Assembly: GCA_015487015.1 (NCBI GenBank)
Contig: WFQP01000114.1
Coordinates: 1 to 41,888, forward strand
Length of the DNA stretch: 41,888 nucleotides
Reading direction: 5' to 3'
Source: Thiomicrorhabdus sp.
GTDB taxonomy: Bacteria > Pseudomonadota > Gammaproteobacteria > Thiomicrospirales > Thiomicrospiraceae
Part shown: piece by piece, positions 1 to 8,638 of the stretch
Position numbering within the stretch: position 1 is the stretch's first letter
Layout of the letters: the number at the start of each line of letters is the position of its first letter
Made by a program: the position numbers and the translations under genes
Notes under the pieces: model-generated
The model's input: the letters and a program-made list of their open reading frames with translations, nothing else
Database searches by the model: none
Told to the model about the DNA's origin: nothing

Positions 1-130
1 AAAATTGGCGGCTTATCCTGCGGATTATTTTATTGAAATAGCTCGAAATGCATGTGGAACCTTAGAGTTTGATCGGGCTTCTGAGATGATTGAGCTTGGA
101 TATAATAAGGCTCAAGAGAGCTTGGGATAA
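1..130 (+). CDS. Patatin-like phospholipase family protein, C-terminal fragment
   Basis: This open frame runs off the left edge and ends at TAA 128-130, leaving about 42 residues. It reads ...YPADYFIEIARNACGTLEF..., then a DRASEMIELGY segment and a short tail. The pattern 'IEI(A/P)RNxCGTxxFxRAxEMIxxGY' resembles the end of bacterial NTE/RssA-type patatin-like serine hydrolases. The catalytic Ser and Asp would lie outside the window, so enzymatic function cannot be checked. The assignment rests on recalled family resemblance only. The gene is followed by a long non-coding gap and is probably not co-transcribed with tmk. Confidence 0.5.
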   Translation, partial: KLAAYPADYFIEIARNACGTLEFDRASEMIELGYNKAQESLG

Positions 131-607
131 GTCGCTTGCTCTGCTATGTAAAATGATAACAAATAGGATAAAAAACCATGGTATATTGAAAATAAATTAT
201 GTTAAGTCAAGATTTGACCCCTTGTGCTTTAAATTATGTTCAGTCAAGATTTGACCCCTTGTGCTTGACCCCCCTTTTGTTTTCATTTAAGTAAAGTCTA
301 TTCACGGCATTCTCTGATATCATTAATTTTTTATCCAAATTTTGTTACGGTACATAAGGGGGAGGAATTTTTGATATTAACTCTCTTATCCATTTTTACG
401 CAATGACCTATCTTATAATGTCTTTTTGTAGGAGGGTCCAAATCAAAAAAATAGAGATATTTTGGTTTTTAATCTGATAGGAGCACTTGGGTCGAAGTTA
501 AATTCCGTGTACCATGCAGGTAAATTTTCTTGCTTTCTTTTTGGTTACATTTTTTTCTGTTTTAGTGGCTGATATAAGGGGGGGGAAAAAATTTGGAGAA
601 GGTATTG
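131..607. other. Non-coding gap upstream of tmk
   Basis: No convincing gene is visible in this stretch of about 475 bases. It holds a 37-bp tandem repeat (193-266), a short C6 run directly after it, AT-rich sequence with an isolated TATAAT at 414-419 that lacks a recognisable -35 element at proper spacing, and a G8 tract at 578-585 just ahead of the tmk ribosome-binding site. Confidence 0.6.
193..266. repeat. Two tandem copies of a 37-bp repeat
   Basis: Copy 1 is 193-229 and copy 2 is 230-266. They differ at one position (A204 versus C241). Each copy contains GTCAAGATTTGACCCC, in which GTCAA and TTGAC form a 5-bp inverted repeat around GAT. A third partial start (TTGACCCCCC) follows at 265-274. 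From memory, similar GGGGTCAAATCTTGAC motifs occur beside REP-associated tyrosine transposases. No transposase gene is present here, so this may be a remnant or a non-autonomous unit. Confidence 0.85.
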
Positions 608-1240
608 ATGCAAGGTCAGTTTATAACGTTGGAAGGCACTGAAGGGGGGGGGAAATCCACCAATTTAGGCTTTATTGAATCTTTTTTGCTTGAACAAGGT
701 ATGGATGTGGTGGTTACCCGCGAACCAGGGGGTACGGATATTGGTGAGGCTATTCGTGCGATTTTACTGAATAAAGATTTTTCTGAAATGTGTGATGATG
801 CGGAGCTGTTGTTGATGTTTGCAGCTAGAGCACAGCATATTCAAGAAAAAATTAAGCCCGCTTTGGCGGCGGGTAAGTGGGTAATTTCAGATCGTTTTAC
901 TGATGCGACCTATGCCTATCAAGGGGGTGCTCGGGGCGGGGACTTTGAGCGTATTGCACAGATTGAGCAGTGGGTGCAACAAGGGTTCCAGCCAAATTTA
1001 ACCTTTATTTTTGACCTATCCGTTAAGGAGGGAATGGCGCGTGTGTTAAGTCGTTCTCAACAAACAGGGCAAACTATTGATCGTTTTGAGCAAGAGAAGC
1101 AGGCTTTTTTTGAAAAAGTGCGCGCGACTTATTTAGATCGAGCAAAGAGGTGTCCTGAACGTTATGAGGTATTGGATGCCAGCCAACCGTTAGAGCAAGT
1201 GCAGCGGTGTATTCAAGCTCGTTTACTGCGTGACTTGTGA
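608..1240 (+). CDS. tmk: Thymidylate kinase
   Basis: Phosphorylates dTMP to dTDP with ATP in the cytoplasm, an essential step of dTTP synthesis. The protein is 210 residues, the usual family length. The P-loop GTEGGGKS is at residues 10-17 and a DRFTDATYAYQGGARG nucleotide-binding segment is seen near residue 97. The frame is open from a TTG at 593, but ATG 608 is preferred because GGAGAAGG (595-602) sits 5 bases upstream and the resulting N-terminus MQGQFITLEG fits the family. The P-loop glycines are all GGG codons, forming a G9 homopolymer (644-652). The stop codon overlaps the holB start, so tmk, holB and tatD are very likely one operon, the common gammaproteobacterial arrangement. Confidence 0.95.
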   Translation: MQGQFITLEGTEGGGKSTNLGFIESFLLEQGMDVVVTREPGGTDIGEAIRAILLNKDFSEMCDDAELLLMFAARAQHIQEKIKPALAAGKWVISDRFTDATYAYQGGARGGDFERIAQIEQWVQQGFQPNLTFIFDLSVKEGMARVLSRSQQTGQTIDRFEQEKQAFFEKVRATYLDRAKRCPERYEVLDASQPLEQVQRCIQARLLRDL

Positions 1241-2259
1241 TGGACTCTGTGATGAATTCAATCTATCCGTGGTTGCAAACACAATGGGCACAATGGAATA
1301 AACATGTACGTCCATTGGGGCATGCGTATCTATTATCATCTCCTAAAGGCATTGGAATTGAACAGTTTGTGGCTCGTGTTTTGCAGAAAACACTGTGCCA
1401 CCAACCGACAACGCAAGGGGCTTGTTTACAGTGCCAAGGTTGCCGTTTGCAACAGGGAAACCAGCATCCTGATTTTTATCATTTAACGCGTTTAGATGAT
1501 AAAAAAGAGATTAATGTTGAGCAAGTTCGTACCTTGGTTGGCAAGCTTAATGAAACCTCTCATCAAGGGGGGTATAAGGTTATTTGGATTGATGAGGTTG
1601 AGTTATTAAACCAGTCGGCCTTTAATGCACTGTTAAAAACCTTAGAAGAACCTGCGCCGAACACGTTGTTTTTATTAACAACCAGTGATGTTGGACGTTT
1701 GCCTGAGACGATTAAAAGTCGTTGCCAACAATTAAATTTCCCCCCCCCTCTTTTAAAGGAGGCCGTTGATTGGTTACAGTTGGCGCTGCCTCAAACAGAC
1801 TTAAAATTGATTCAACGTGCGTTAAGGCTTAATTGGGGCGCCCCCTTAGATGCATTGGCGTGGATTGAGACCAAACAGTTTGAAGAAGATGCACAATGGA
1901 AAGAGGGCTTAAGTCAGTTACAGCAAGGCCAAAAAACGGCCTCACAAGTGGTGGCACTTTGGTTAAAGTGGCCCAACCCTGTTGTGGTGTTTGACTATTT
2001 TTATCTTTGGAGTGTGTCAGCGGTGCGTTCGGTGGTGTATGCCACGGAGCAAAATGTGCGTCTTGAACAGGGTGTCTTTTTGCAAAATGGCTTAGCTTTT
2101 CAACAAGCCACATTGCAGGCCAAGCAGTGTTGGCAGGGAAACGCGAATAAGGAGTTGGTGTTGGAAACCTTGTGTCTTGAGTGGTTAGAGGTGCAACAAA
2201 GCTCAGAATTTTTTAAATCTGTATTTCAATCAAATTATCAAAAAGGAATGTTATCGTGA
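1240..2259 (+). CDS. holB: DNA polymerase III subunit delta-prime
   Basis: Clamp-loader subunit that helps load the beta sliding clamp during replication. The protein is 339 residues from ATG 1240, whose A is the last base of the tmk stop codon. GTG 1237 and ATG 1252 are alternative starts, and no clear ribosome-binding site decides among them. Visible features are a Zn-binding cysteine cluster (CLQCQGC with a preceding Cys), the AAA+ segment VIWIDEVELLNQSAFNALLK, TLEEP and the sensor-1/SRC motif (SRCQQL). The nucleotide-binding loop is degenerate (SSPKGIGIEQ), as is usual for delta-prime. A PPP stretch just after SRCQQLNF is encoded by a C9 homopolymer (1740-1748). Confidence 0.92.
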   Translation: MDSVMNSIYPWLQTQWAQWNKHVRPLGHAYLLSSPKGIGIEQFVARVLQKTLCHQPTTQGACLQCQGCRLQQGNQHPDFYHLTRLDDKKEINVEQVRTLVGKLNETSHQGGYKVIWIDEVELLNQSAFNALLKTLEEPAPNTLFLLTTSDVGRLPETIKSRCQQLNFPPPLLKEAVDWLQLALPQTDLKLIQRALRLNWGAPLDALAWIETKQFEEDAQWKEGLSQLQQGQKTASQVVALWLKWPNPVVVFDYFYLWSVSAVRSVVYATEQNVRLEQGVFLQNGLAFQQATLQAKQCWQGNANKELVLETLCLEWLEVQQSSEFFKSVFQSNYQKGMLS

Positions 2260-3041
2260 TTGTGGACTCTCATTGCCATTTAAATATTTTGCCTGAAGAG
2301 AAAGTAGGCAACTTGGATGACGTGATAGCAAAAGCCCGTGAGCTTGGGGTTAATCGTATTTTATGTGTGGCGATTAATCCTGGCCAGTGGCAAGACGTTT
2401 TGGATTTAGCCGATCGATATGAAGAGGTTTATGCCTCCATTGGTGTGCATCCGTGTGAAGATAAGGATGTTGTGGTAACGGATGAAGCGCTGATTGCTGC
2501 GGCTTCTCACCCAAAGGTGATTGCCATCGGTGAAGTGGGTTTGGATTATTTTCATTTTGAAGAGATGTGTGCGGTAGAAGGGGGTATGAAGTGGCAACAT
2601 GATCGTTTTACACAACACATTCGCATTGCAAAACAGCTCAATAAACCATTAATTATTCACACTCGAAACTCGACTCCTGACTGTTTAGCGATGTTAGCTA
2701 AAGAGGGTGCGGAGCAGGTGGGTGGTATTATGCACTGTTTTGTGGAAGACTTGGATACGGCGGAACAGGCGATAGCTCTGGGCTTTTACATCTCTTTTTC
2801 TGGAATTGTGACCTTTAAAAATGCGAAAGCGTTGAAAGCGGTTGCGACCGCTCTGCCACTGGATAAAATTTTGGTGGAAACCGATGCCCCTTATTTAGCA
2901 CCAATGCCTTTTCGAGGCAAGACGAATCAACCGGGATATACCCGTTATGTGGTGGAAGAAATTGCTAAGTTGAAAGAGCTGCCATTTGAAACCGTTGCCG
3001 AAGCCACCACCGCCAACTTTAATCGTTTATTTAATTTATAA
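2256..3041 (+). CDS. TatD family metal-dependent deoxyribonuclease
   Basis: Metal-dependent hydrolase of the TatD/YcfH group, a TIM-barrel enzyme of 261 residues that typically trims DNA 3' ends. Metal ligands are visible: HCH near the start (DSHCHLN), Glu in GEVGLDY, His in LIIHTRNS, His in GIMHCF and Asp in ETDAPYLAP. The start is GTG 2256, overlapping the holB stop by 4 bases, with AAAAGG about 9 bases upstream. It follows tmk-holB as in many gammaproteobacteria, but the small PilZ gene often found between holB and tatD is missing. Which TatD paralogue (TatD or YcfH type) this is cannot be settled by eye. Confidence 0.9.
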   Translation: MIVDSHCHLNILPEEKVGNLDDVIAKARELGVNRILCVAINPGQWQDVLDLADRYEEVYASIGVHPCEDKDVVVTDEALIAAASHPKVIAIGEVGLDYFHFEEMCAVEGGMKWQHDRFTQHIRIAKQLNKPLIIHTRNSTPDCLAMLAKEGAEQVGGIMHCFVEDLDTAEQAIALGFYISFSGIVTFKNAKALKAVATALPLDKILVETDAPYLAPMPFRGKTNQPGYTRYVVEEIAKLKELPFETVAEATTANFNRLFNL

Positions 3042-3063
3042 AAAGTTATAAAAAGTCCTCCTT

Positions 3064-4887
3064 ATGCGTCCAACCTCTTACTCTTCTGCTCAGCCCGTTA
3101 AAGTAACTGCTACCTCTGAACGATCTTATACGTGGCAGCGTATTTTTGATTTAGTATTGCAACATAAACCTGCTTTAATTAAAGCACATATTATTGCTTT
3201 TTTTGCGACCTTGGCGATTGTACCTTTGCCGTTGTTATTACCCTTTTTAGTGGACGAGGTCTTGCTGGATAAGCCCGGAGTGATCGTGCATTTTTTAAAT
3301 CAGTGGGTGGACAGTGATTGGCACACTCCGGTGTATTACATTGTGGTGATTACGCTAATTACCATTGTGTTGCGGCTAGTTGGTTTGGTACTGGGTGTTT
3401 GGCAGATGCAGCAATTTACGGTGATAGCCAAAGAGGTGGCGTACCAAATTAGGCGTGATTTATTGGCGCGGGTTCAGGGTGTCTCTATGGCGCAATACGA
3501 AACCTTGGGCAGTGGTAGTGTATCGGCCACTATGGTGAATGATGTCAATACCATTGATGGCTTTTTAGGCACAACGGTCGGTAAAATTATTATTGCGGTG
3601 TTCTCGTTGGTGGGAATTTCGATTGTATTGTTTTGGTTACACTGGCAATTGGCGGTATTTATTTTATTGCTTAATCCATTGGTGATCTATTTTACGATGC
3701 GTTTAGGGCGTAATGTTCAGCGGCTTAAAAAAGATGAAAATACGGCGTTGGATGTCTTTCAGCAATCGCTGACTGAGACACTGGATGCGTTGCAACAAGT
3801 GCGTGCAGCCAACCAAGATAAGGCCTTTTTTGATCGTATTCGAGGTCATGCCGATACCATTCGTCAGCAGTCTGAAGCGTATACTTGGAAGAGTGATGCG
3901 GCGAGTCGTTTCTCGTTTATGGTGTTTTTGATTGGATTTGATGTATTTCGTGGTGCAAGCATGTTGGTGGTGGTCTTCTCTGGGTTATCCATCGGTGAGA
4001 TGATGGCCATTTTTGGCTACCTCTGGTTTATGATGGGGCCAGTTCAAGAAATTTTAGCAATTCAATATGGCTACAGTGCTGCCAGTGGTGCACTGCAACG
4101 CATTAACGATGTGTTGGATTTGGATCAAGAGCCACAGTACCCCGCCAAAGTGAATCCATTTAGGGAAAATTCTCCTGTCTCTGTTGCGGTAAAAGACCTC
4201 TCGTTTCGATATTCGGATAAAAAAGAGTGGGTACTCAATAAGCTGAATTTTGAAATCAAGCGGGGTGAAAAACTCGCACTGGTTGGTGAGAGTGGGGGGG
4301 GGAAAACTACTTTGGTTCAGCTCTTACTGGGCTTTTATCAAGCCAACTCTGGAGCTGTTTGTTACGGTGATGCATCGATTACCGAAATTGGTCAGTCGAC
4401 CGTTCGAGAACATGTGGCCACGGTACTGCAACACCCTGTGTTATTTCATCAAAGTATTCGATTTAACTTGACCCTAGGGCGCGAAATGTCGGAGGAGGTG
4501 ATGTGGCAAGCACTGGAGCAAGCACAGCTGGCAAATGTGGTAAAAGGCCTTGATAAGCAGCTTGACTCGATTGTGGGGCGTAATGGCATTAAATTATCTG
4601 GCGGGCAGCGGCAACGTCTGGCTATTGCTAGGATGATTTTACAAGACCCCAGTGTGGTCATTATGGATGAGGCCACATCGGCTTTAGATATGGAAACCGA
4701 ACGTCAGCTGTATCAAGATTTAGCCCCGTTTTTTGAAAATAGAACCACGCTTATTGTGGCACATAGATTAAGCTCGATTAAGCAAGCAGACCGAATTTTG
4801 GTGTTTGAAAAAGGCCGTATTATTGAGTCGGGAACGCATGAGAATCTATTGGATTTAAAGGGGGTTTATGCCTCGCTTTATGCCTGA
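3064..4887 (+). CDS. ABC exporter, fused membrane and ATPase domains
   Basis: A 607-residue half-transporter, presumably a homodimeric inner-membrane exporter. About residues 35-335 form the six-helix transmembrane domain and about 365-607 form the nucleotide-binding domain. Walker A GESGGGKTT is near residue 408, the signature LSGGQRQRLAIARM near 511, Walker B VVIMDEATSALD near 531 and the H-loop LIVAHRLSS near 560. The substrate cannot be read from the sequence; lipid, peptide or drug export are possible. ATG 3064 lacks a good ribosome-binding site. The gene begins 22 bases after tatD and may share its transcript. The Walker A glycines form a G9 tract (4294-4302). Confidence 0.9.
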   Translation: MRPTSYSSAQPVKVTATSERSYTWQRIFDLVLQHKPALIKAHIIAFFATLAIVPLPLLLPFLVDEVLLDKPGVIVHFLNQWVDSDWHTPVYYIVVITLITIVLRLVGLVLGVWQMQQFTVIAKEVAYQIRRDLLARVQGVSMAQYETLGSGSVSATMVNDVNTIDGFLGTTVGKIIIAVFSLVGISIVLFWLHWQLAVFILLLNPLVIYFTMRLGRNVQRLKKDENTALDVFQQSLTETLDALQQVRAANQDKAFFDRIRGHADTIRQQSEAYTWKSDAASRFSFMVFLIGFDVFRGASMLVVVFSGLSIGEMMAIFGYLWFMMGPVQEILAIQYGYSAASGALQRINDVLDLDQEPQYPAKVNPFRENSPVSVAVKDLSFRYSDKKEWVLNKLNFEIKRGEKLALVGESGGGKTTLVQLLLGFYQANSGAVCYGDASITEIGQSTVREHVATVLQHPVLFHQSIRFNLTLGREMSEEVMWQALEQAQLANVVKGLDKQLDSIVGRNGIKLSGGQRQRLAIARMILQDPSVVIMDEATSALDMETERQLYQDLAPFFENRTTLIVAHRLSSIKQADRILVFEKGRIIESGTHENLLDLKGVYASLYA

Positions 4888-4973
4888 AAATACTGGAAAT
4901 AACGAACTCATTTAGTAAGGCTTTTTATTTTTTTGTGGCAAACATAAAAATGTTTGATAATAAAATATTGCTG

Positions 4974-4988
4974 AACCATGATATGGTT
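4974..4988. repeat. Inverted repeat in the first rhodanese leader
   Basis: Perfect 6-bp arms AACCAT and ATGGTT flank a 3-base centre (GAT), about 65 bases upstream of the rhodanese start. It could be an operator half-site pair or a weak hairpin. No family consensus was recognised. Confidence 0.4.
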
Positions 4989-5053
4989 TTATACCGATCT
5001 GATTTTATAAGTTAGTAACTCATTTAAAAAATGATTAATATGGAGAATACAGT

Positions 5054-5482
5054 ATGAAAGCAGTATTACAAACAACCTTAAAAACAGCACTGATTGCCAG
5101 TGTATTAACGTTATCAACTTGGACGCATGCTGCGACCTCACCTATGACCGTTAATGGAGCCACAACGGTGAATGCCGCTGAGGCAAAACAGCTTTGGGAG
5201 GACGGAGCTGTTTTTCTAGATTCAAGAAAGGCGACTGACTGGGAGGCGGGTCATATTCCAGAAGCGGTGCATTTAGACCGTAAAAATCCAGCAGTATATA
5301 ACCTAGATGCTTTGAATGATTTGGCGGCAAAAGATGAAGCGATTGTTTCTTATTGCAATGGTGAGCGTTGTTTGCGTTCTTCAAAAACGGCGGATGATCT
5401 TGTTAAATTAGGATTTAAAAAAGTCTATTATTTTCGAGATGGTTTTCCCGCTTGGAGTGATATGGGCTACCCTATTGAATAG
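5054..5482 (+). CDS. Exported single-domain rhodanese, paralogue 1
   Basis: A 142-residue rhodanese-like sulfurtransferase with an N-terminal signal peptide (residues 1-26, ending THA), so probably periplasmic. The rhodanese fold is shown by FLDSRKATDWEAGHIPEAVH (54-73) and the active-site loop YCNGERCLRSS with Cys101. A second cysteine (Cys106) sits in the loop, giving CxGxxC. It ends FPAWSDMGYPIE, a typical rhodanese C-terminus. The ribosome-binding site GGAG (5042-5045) is 8 bases before ATG 5054. It is roughly half identical by eye to the protein at 8101-8532, and the two enclose a chemoreceptor gene. Rhodaneses move sulfane sulfur between donors and thiols; the partner here is unknown. 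Confidence 0.88.
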   Translation: MKAVLQTTLKTALIASVLTLSTWTHAATSPMTVNGATTVNAAEAKQLWEDGAVFLDSRKATDWEAGHIPEAVHLDRKNPAVYNLDALNDLAAKDEAIVSYCNGERCLRSSKTADDLVKLGFKKVYYFRDGFPAWSDMGYPIE

Positions 5483-5677
5483 TGCTGTTTGATAATTCTT
5501 TCAACGAGGCTTAGTCACTTTTTGCTTGCCTTTATGTGAATAAAATTAATCGCTAGATGTTAAGGGGCTTGTTTAGAAGTTCCTTAAATCTTTCGCTTAA
5601 AACAACACTCTTAAATTTGATATTTACTGAGGGTGGAGAATTTAGGGTATAGACTTATTGTGATTAAAAGGTGCAAT

Positions 5678-7987
5678 ATGAATTTAAAAACAAAAATGGT
5701 TATTGGAAGCATCGCCAGTATCTTTTTAACGGTTCTTATTTTATGGATTATTTTTTCTTTTGAAAAAGGCTTTTTAGAAGAGTCCTATGATAAAAGCCGG
5801 CAAAATGGTTTAAACATTGCCCACCTCTCTTATTTAGACAATACAAAAGCAACGCTTAAGAATCAGCAAGTTACGATTACCCGAAACCGAAAGTTGAAAT
5901 CAGCTATCCGTAAAAAAGACATACAGAAAATCAGTGGAGAGATCTCTCCCTTGCTTAATCGTTTATCTGCCACGCATGTGGTTTCCGATATTTTTATTAT
6001 TGACCCAGATGGTTTGATTCTTTTTGCCTCAGATAGCGCACTGCTTCAAAAAACATTTGATAGTTCATTGGTACGCCAATCTTTAAGTGAGGTTAAGACA
6101 ATCTCTGGACTGGAGAAAAATTTAGATGGCCATATCTCTATCAACACGGTGATTCCGATTAATTCTCGCGGAAAAATATTGGGTGGTGTGATTTTAGCTC
6201 GTTACTATTTTGAGCTTTTACCCAGAATGAAAGCGACGATTAGTGCTGATGTCGCGCTATATGATAGTGGGCGTAACCATTTAATTGCATCAACCAATGA
6301 AGTACTGTTTAAAAAAATAACGGATGGTGTATCGGTTGTTGCTGAAAATCGGGTAATTGGTGATGAAACGTATGATATGGCAGGTGTTCATTTAACCGAT
6401 ACACAAGGCGTAAAGATCGCTCATTTAGTGCGTTTATTTGATGCAACGGCGGCAGCTAAAAAACAGCAGCAATATGTTATCTGGGGCATTGTAGCCATTG
6501 TTGTTTGGTTAATATTGATGATTGTTTTGGTCAACTTGTTTGCAAGAAAGGCCTTTAAACCGTTGAATGAAATGTTAAATGTGGCACAAAAAATTCAGCA
6601 AACAGGCAATATGTCATTAAGAATACAGGTCTCCTCTCAAGATGAAATCGGTCAAGCAGCAACCGCTGTTAATCACACATTAGACTCTGTTAGCACAGTG
6701 ATTGAGGATGCAAATGAAACCTTAAATAAAGTGGCAAAGGGGGACTTTAGTGTTCGTATGTCAATGGCCGCAGAGGGCGATTTAAAAACATTAGAAGTGG
6801 CTGTGAATGAGTCTGTCAGTGCGCTTGATCGAACGATGCAAGCCATTTTAAAAGTGGTGAAAGGCATTGATACTGGTGATTTTTCAGTGCGAATGGATCC
6901 TTGTGTGGAAGCCACAATTCGAGAGCCTGTTGACCAAGCGATGAATCGTATTAGCCACGTTATCGAGGAGGTTAATGCGGTTTTATCAGGCATGGCAAAA
7001 GGGGACTTTTCTCAGAAGGTACAAGTGGCGGCAGAAGGTGAATTAAAAGCGCTGTCAGACAGTACCAATGACAGTGTTCATCAGGCTGAATTGGCGTTAG
7101 AAGAAATTTTGCAGGTTGTCTTTGCATTATCACAAGGGGATTTGGCTCAAACGGTAAAAGGGGCGTATTCTGGAAAATTTGGAGAGGTGGCTAATGGGTT
7201 AAATACCTCTTTAAAAAACCTTTCTTGTTTAATTGCGGATACGCGTTTAAGCATTCATAACTTAGTGGATAATGTGGATCAAATTTACCAAGGCAGTCAG
7301 GATTTAAATGAGCGTACTCAACAGCAGGCGGCTTCATTGGAGGAGTCGACTGAGACAATGGCGAATATTACACAGGCGGTGAATCAAACCAGTGAAAATA
7401 CTCAGTTGGCCAACGAGTTGTCTGATTCGGTTAAAACTCAGGCGGATAAAGGGGCAGAAGTGATGCTCTCTACCATTCAGTCGATGGAAGATATTCGGGA
7501 GGCCAGTCATAAAATTGAGGAAATTATTAGCCTTATTGATAGTATTGCGTTTCAAACTAACTTACTGGCATTGAATGCAGCGGTTGAAGCGGCCAGAGCA
7601 GGTGAGCATGGACGTGGATTTGCTGTGGTAGCCAGTGAGGTGCGTAATTTGGCAGGAAAATCATCCGAAGCCGCAAGTGATATTAAAGGGTTAATTGAAA
7701 ATGCGGTGCAAGCGGTTGAGCAGGGAACTCAGCGTGCAGAACAGTCTGATAAAGCACTGAAAGAGATTGTATTGGGTATTCGAAAAGTCAGTGAGGTGGT
7801 GGCTGAAATTAGCGATGCTTCTTCTGAGCAGTCAACGTCGATCAATCAAATCAGTATTGCGGTGAATGAAATTGATGTGGCCACACAGCAAAATGCAGCT
7901 TTAGTTGAGGAGGCAACGGCTGCATCGGAATCGATGAAAAATGAGACAGAGACTTTAAGTGAATTGGTTAAAAGGTTTAAAGTATAA
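5678..7987 (+). CDS. Methyl-accepting chemotaxis protein with multiple HAMP repeats
   Basis: A 769-residue chemoreceptor. TM1 is at about 7-28, a periplasmic sensor region of about 235 residues (probably Cache-like) follows, and TM2 is at about 266-288. A HAMP domain at 289-342 is followed by about four more HAMP-like units (345-520). These carry recurring motifs [27 protein letters not shown] and SQGDLAQTV. The C-terminal signalling helix has the conserved tip [19 protein letters not shown]. No CheR/CheB tether pentapeptide is seen at the C-terminus (ELVKRFKV). ATG 5678 is chosen over an upstream in-frame GTG (5633) because AAAAGG lies 6 bases before it and TM1 starts directly. It lies between two exported rhodaneses on the same strand, suggesting a link to sulfur-compound sensing (inference). 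Confidence 0.92.
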   Translation: MNLKTKMVIGSIASIFLTVLILWIIFSFEKGFLEESYDKSRQNGLNIAHLSYLDNTKATLKNQQVTITRNRKLKSAIRKKDIQKISGEISPLLNRLSATHVVSDIFIIDPDGLILFASDSALLQKTFDSSLVRQSLSEVKTISGLEKNLDGHISINTVIPINSRGKILGGVILARYYFELLPRMKATISADVALYDSGRNHLIASTNEVLFKKITDGVSVVAENRVIGDETYDMAGVHLTDTQGVKIAHLVRLFDATAAAKKQQQYVIWGIVAIVVWLILMIVLVNLFARKAFKPLNEMLNVAQKIQQTGNMSLRIQVSSQDEIGQAATAVNHTLDSVSTVIEDANETLNKVAKGDFSVRMSMAAEGDLKTLEVAVNESVSALDRTMQAILKVVKGIDTGDFSVRMDPCVEATIREPVDQAMNRISHVIEEVNAVLSGMAKGDFSQKVQVAAEGELKALSDSTNDSVHQAELALEEILQVVFALSQGDLAQTVKGAYSGKFGEVANGLNTSLKNLSCLIADTRLSIHNLVDNVDQIYQGSQDLNERTQQQAASLEESTETMANITQAVNQTSENTQLANELSDSVKTQADKGAEVMLSTIQSMEDIREASHKIEEIISLIDSIAFQTNLLALNAAVEAARAGEHGRGFAVVASEVRNLAGKSSEAASDIKGLIENAVQAVEQGTQRAEQSDKALKEIVLGIRKVSEVVAEISDASSEQSTSINQISIAVNEIDVATQQNAALVEEATAASESMKNETETLSELVKRFKV

Positions 7988-8011
7988 GGTGGTTGGTTAC
8001 ATCATTTTTTC

Positions 8012-8042
8012 TTGATCTTCATGAAAAGCTTGTTAGTATAAT
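8012..8042 (+). promoter_or_regulatory. Candidate sigma-70 promoter for second rhodanese
   Basis: A perfect -10 TATAAT (8037-8042) is preceded by TTGATC (8012-8017) with a 19-base spacer, longer than the optimum of 17. Transcription would start near 8049, about 50 bases before the rhodanese ATG. This would allow the gene to be expressed independently of the chemoreceptor. Confidence 0.4.
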
Positions 8043-8100
8043 GAGAGAAAATTTGATGGTTTCTTGTTGTTGAAATCACGTTTACAAAAGAGGTTATAAA

Positions 8101-8532
8101 ATGAGTATTAGATTGAAAAAAACAGCGGTTGGTTTTATTACAGCAAGTGTTTTAGCGTTTGCTTCATTGACACAAGCCGCGGCTCCCTTAAGTGTTCCTG
8201 GAGCAACAACGGTTACAACAGAAGAGGCTAAAAAATTATGGGATTCTGGCGCGGTCTTTATTGATTCCCGTAAAAAAGAGGATTGGGAAGATGGCCATAT
8301 TGCAAAGGCCGTTCACTTGGATCGTGGTGATCGTGAAAACTATACGCGTGATAAAGTGAGTAATATGTTCAAGAAAGATCAAGCGTTGGTCACGTATTGT
8401 TACGGAAAGGTTTGCACGCGTTCTTCACAAATGGCGGCAGATTTAGTAGGTGTGGGTTATACCAATGTCTATTTTTATCGTGAAGGGTTTCCGGGTTGGT
8501 CATTTGCTGGATACCCAATTGAGAGTAAATAA
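8101..8532 (+). CDS. Exported single-domain rhodanese, paralogue 2
   Basis: A 143-residue paralogue of the protein at 5054-5482. A signal peptide occupies about residues 1-27 (ending TQAAA), so periplasmic location is expected. Shared landmarks are PGATTV, AKKLWDSGAVFIDSRK, HIAKAVHLDR and the active-site loop YCYGKVCTRSS, with two cysteines again in CxGxxC spacing, then FPGWSFAGYPIE. AAAAGAGG (8086-8093) provides a ribosome-binding site 7 bases before ATG. It follows the chemoreceptor by 113 bases and ends before a bidirectional terminator. The substrate is unknown; thiosulfate, polysulfide or a protein persulfide are all possible. Confidence 0.88.
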   Translation: MSIRLKKTAVGFITASVLAFASLTQAAAPLSVPGATTVTTEEAKKLWDSGAVFIDSRKKEDWEDGHIAKAVHLDRGDRENYTRDKVSNMFKKDQALVTYCYGKVCTRSSQMAADLVGVGYTNVYFYREGFPGWSFAGYPIESK

Positions 8533-8581
8533 GGGTTAAAAAAGCTTTCAAAAGCTCTAAAAGCATTTTATCTTAGATAAG

Positions 8582-8620
8582 AAAGCCACATTGCACTGAG
8601 TTGTAATGTGGCTTTTTTTG
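8582..8620. terminator. Bidirectional rho-independent terminator
   Basis: The 11-bp arms AAAGCCACATT (8582-8592) and AATGTGGCTTT (8605-8615) form a hairpin followed by a T-run on the plus strand. A-residues flank the left side, so it can also stop transcription of the converging msr fusion gene. Confidence 0.8.
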
Positions 8621-8638
8621 TATGGAATGCGGTGTTTT

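Noticed and set aside
593-607. Upstream TTG start for tmk
   Set aside because: The GGAGAAGG motif would lie inside the coding region, while ATG 608 has it at ideal spacing and gives the canonical N-terminus.
5617-5653. TTGATA / TATAGA promoter for the chemoreceptor
   Set aside because: The spacer is 25 bases. No sigma-28 consensus was seen either.
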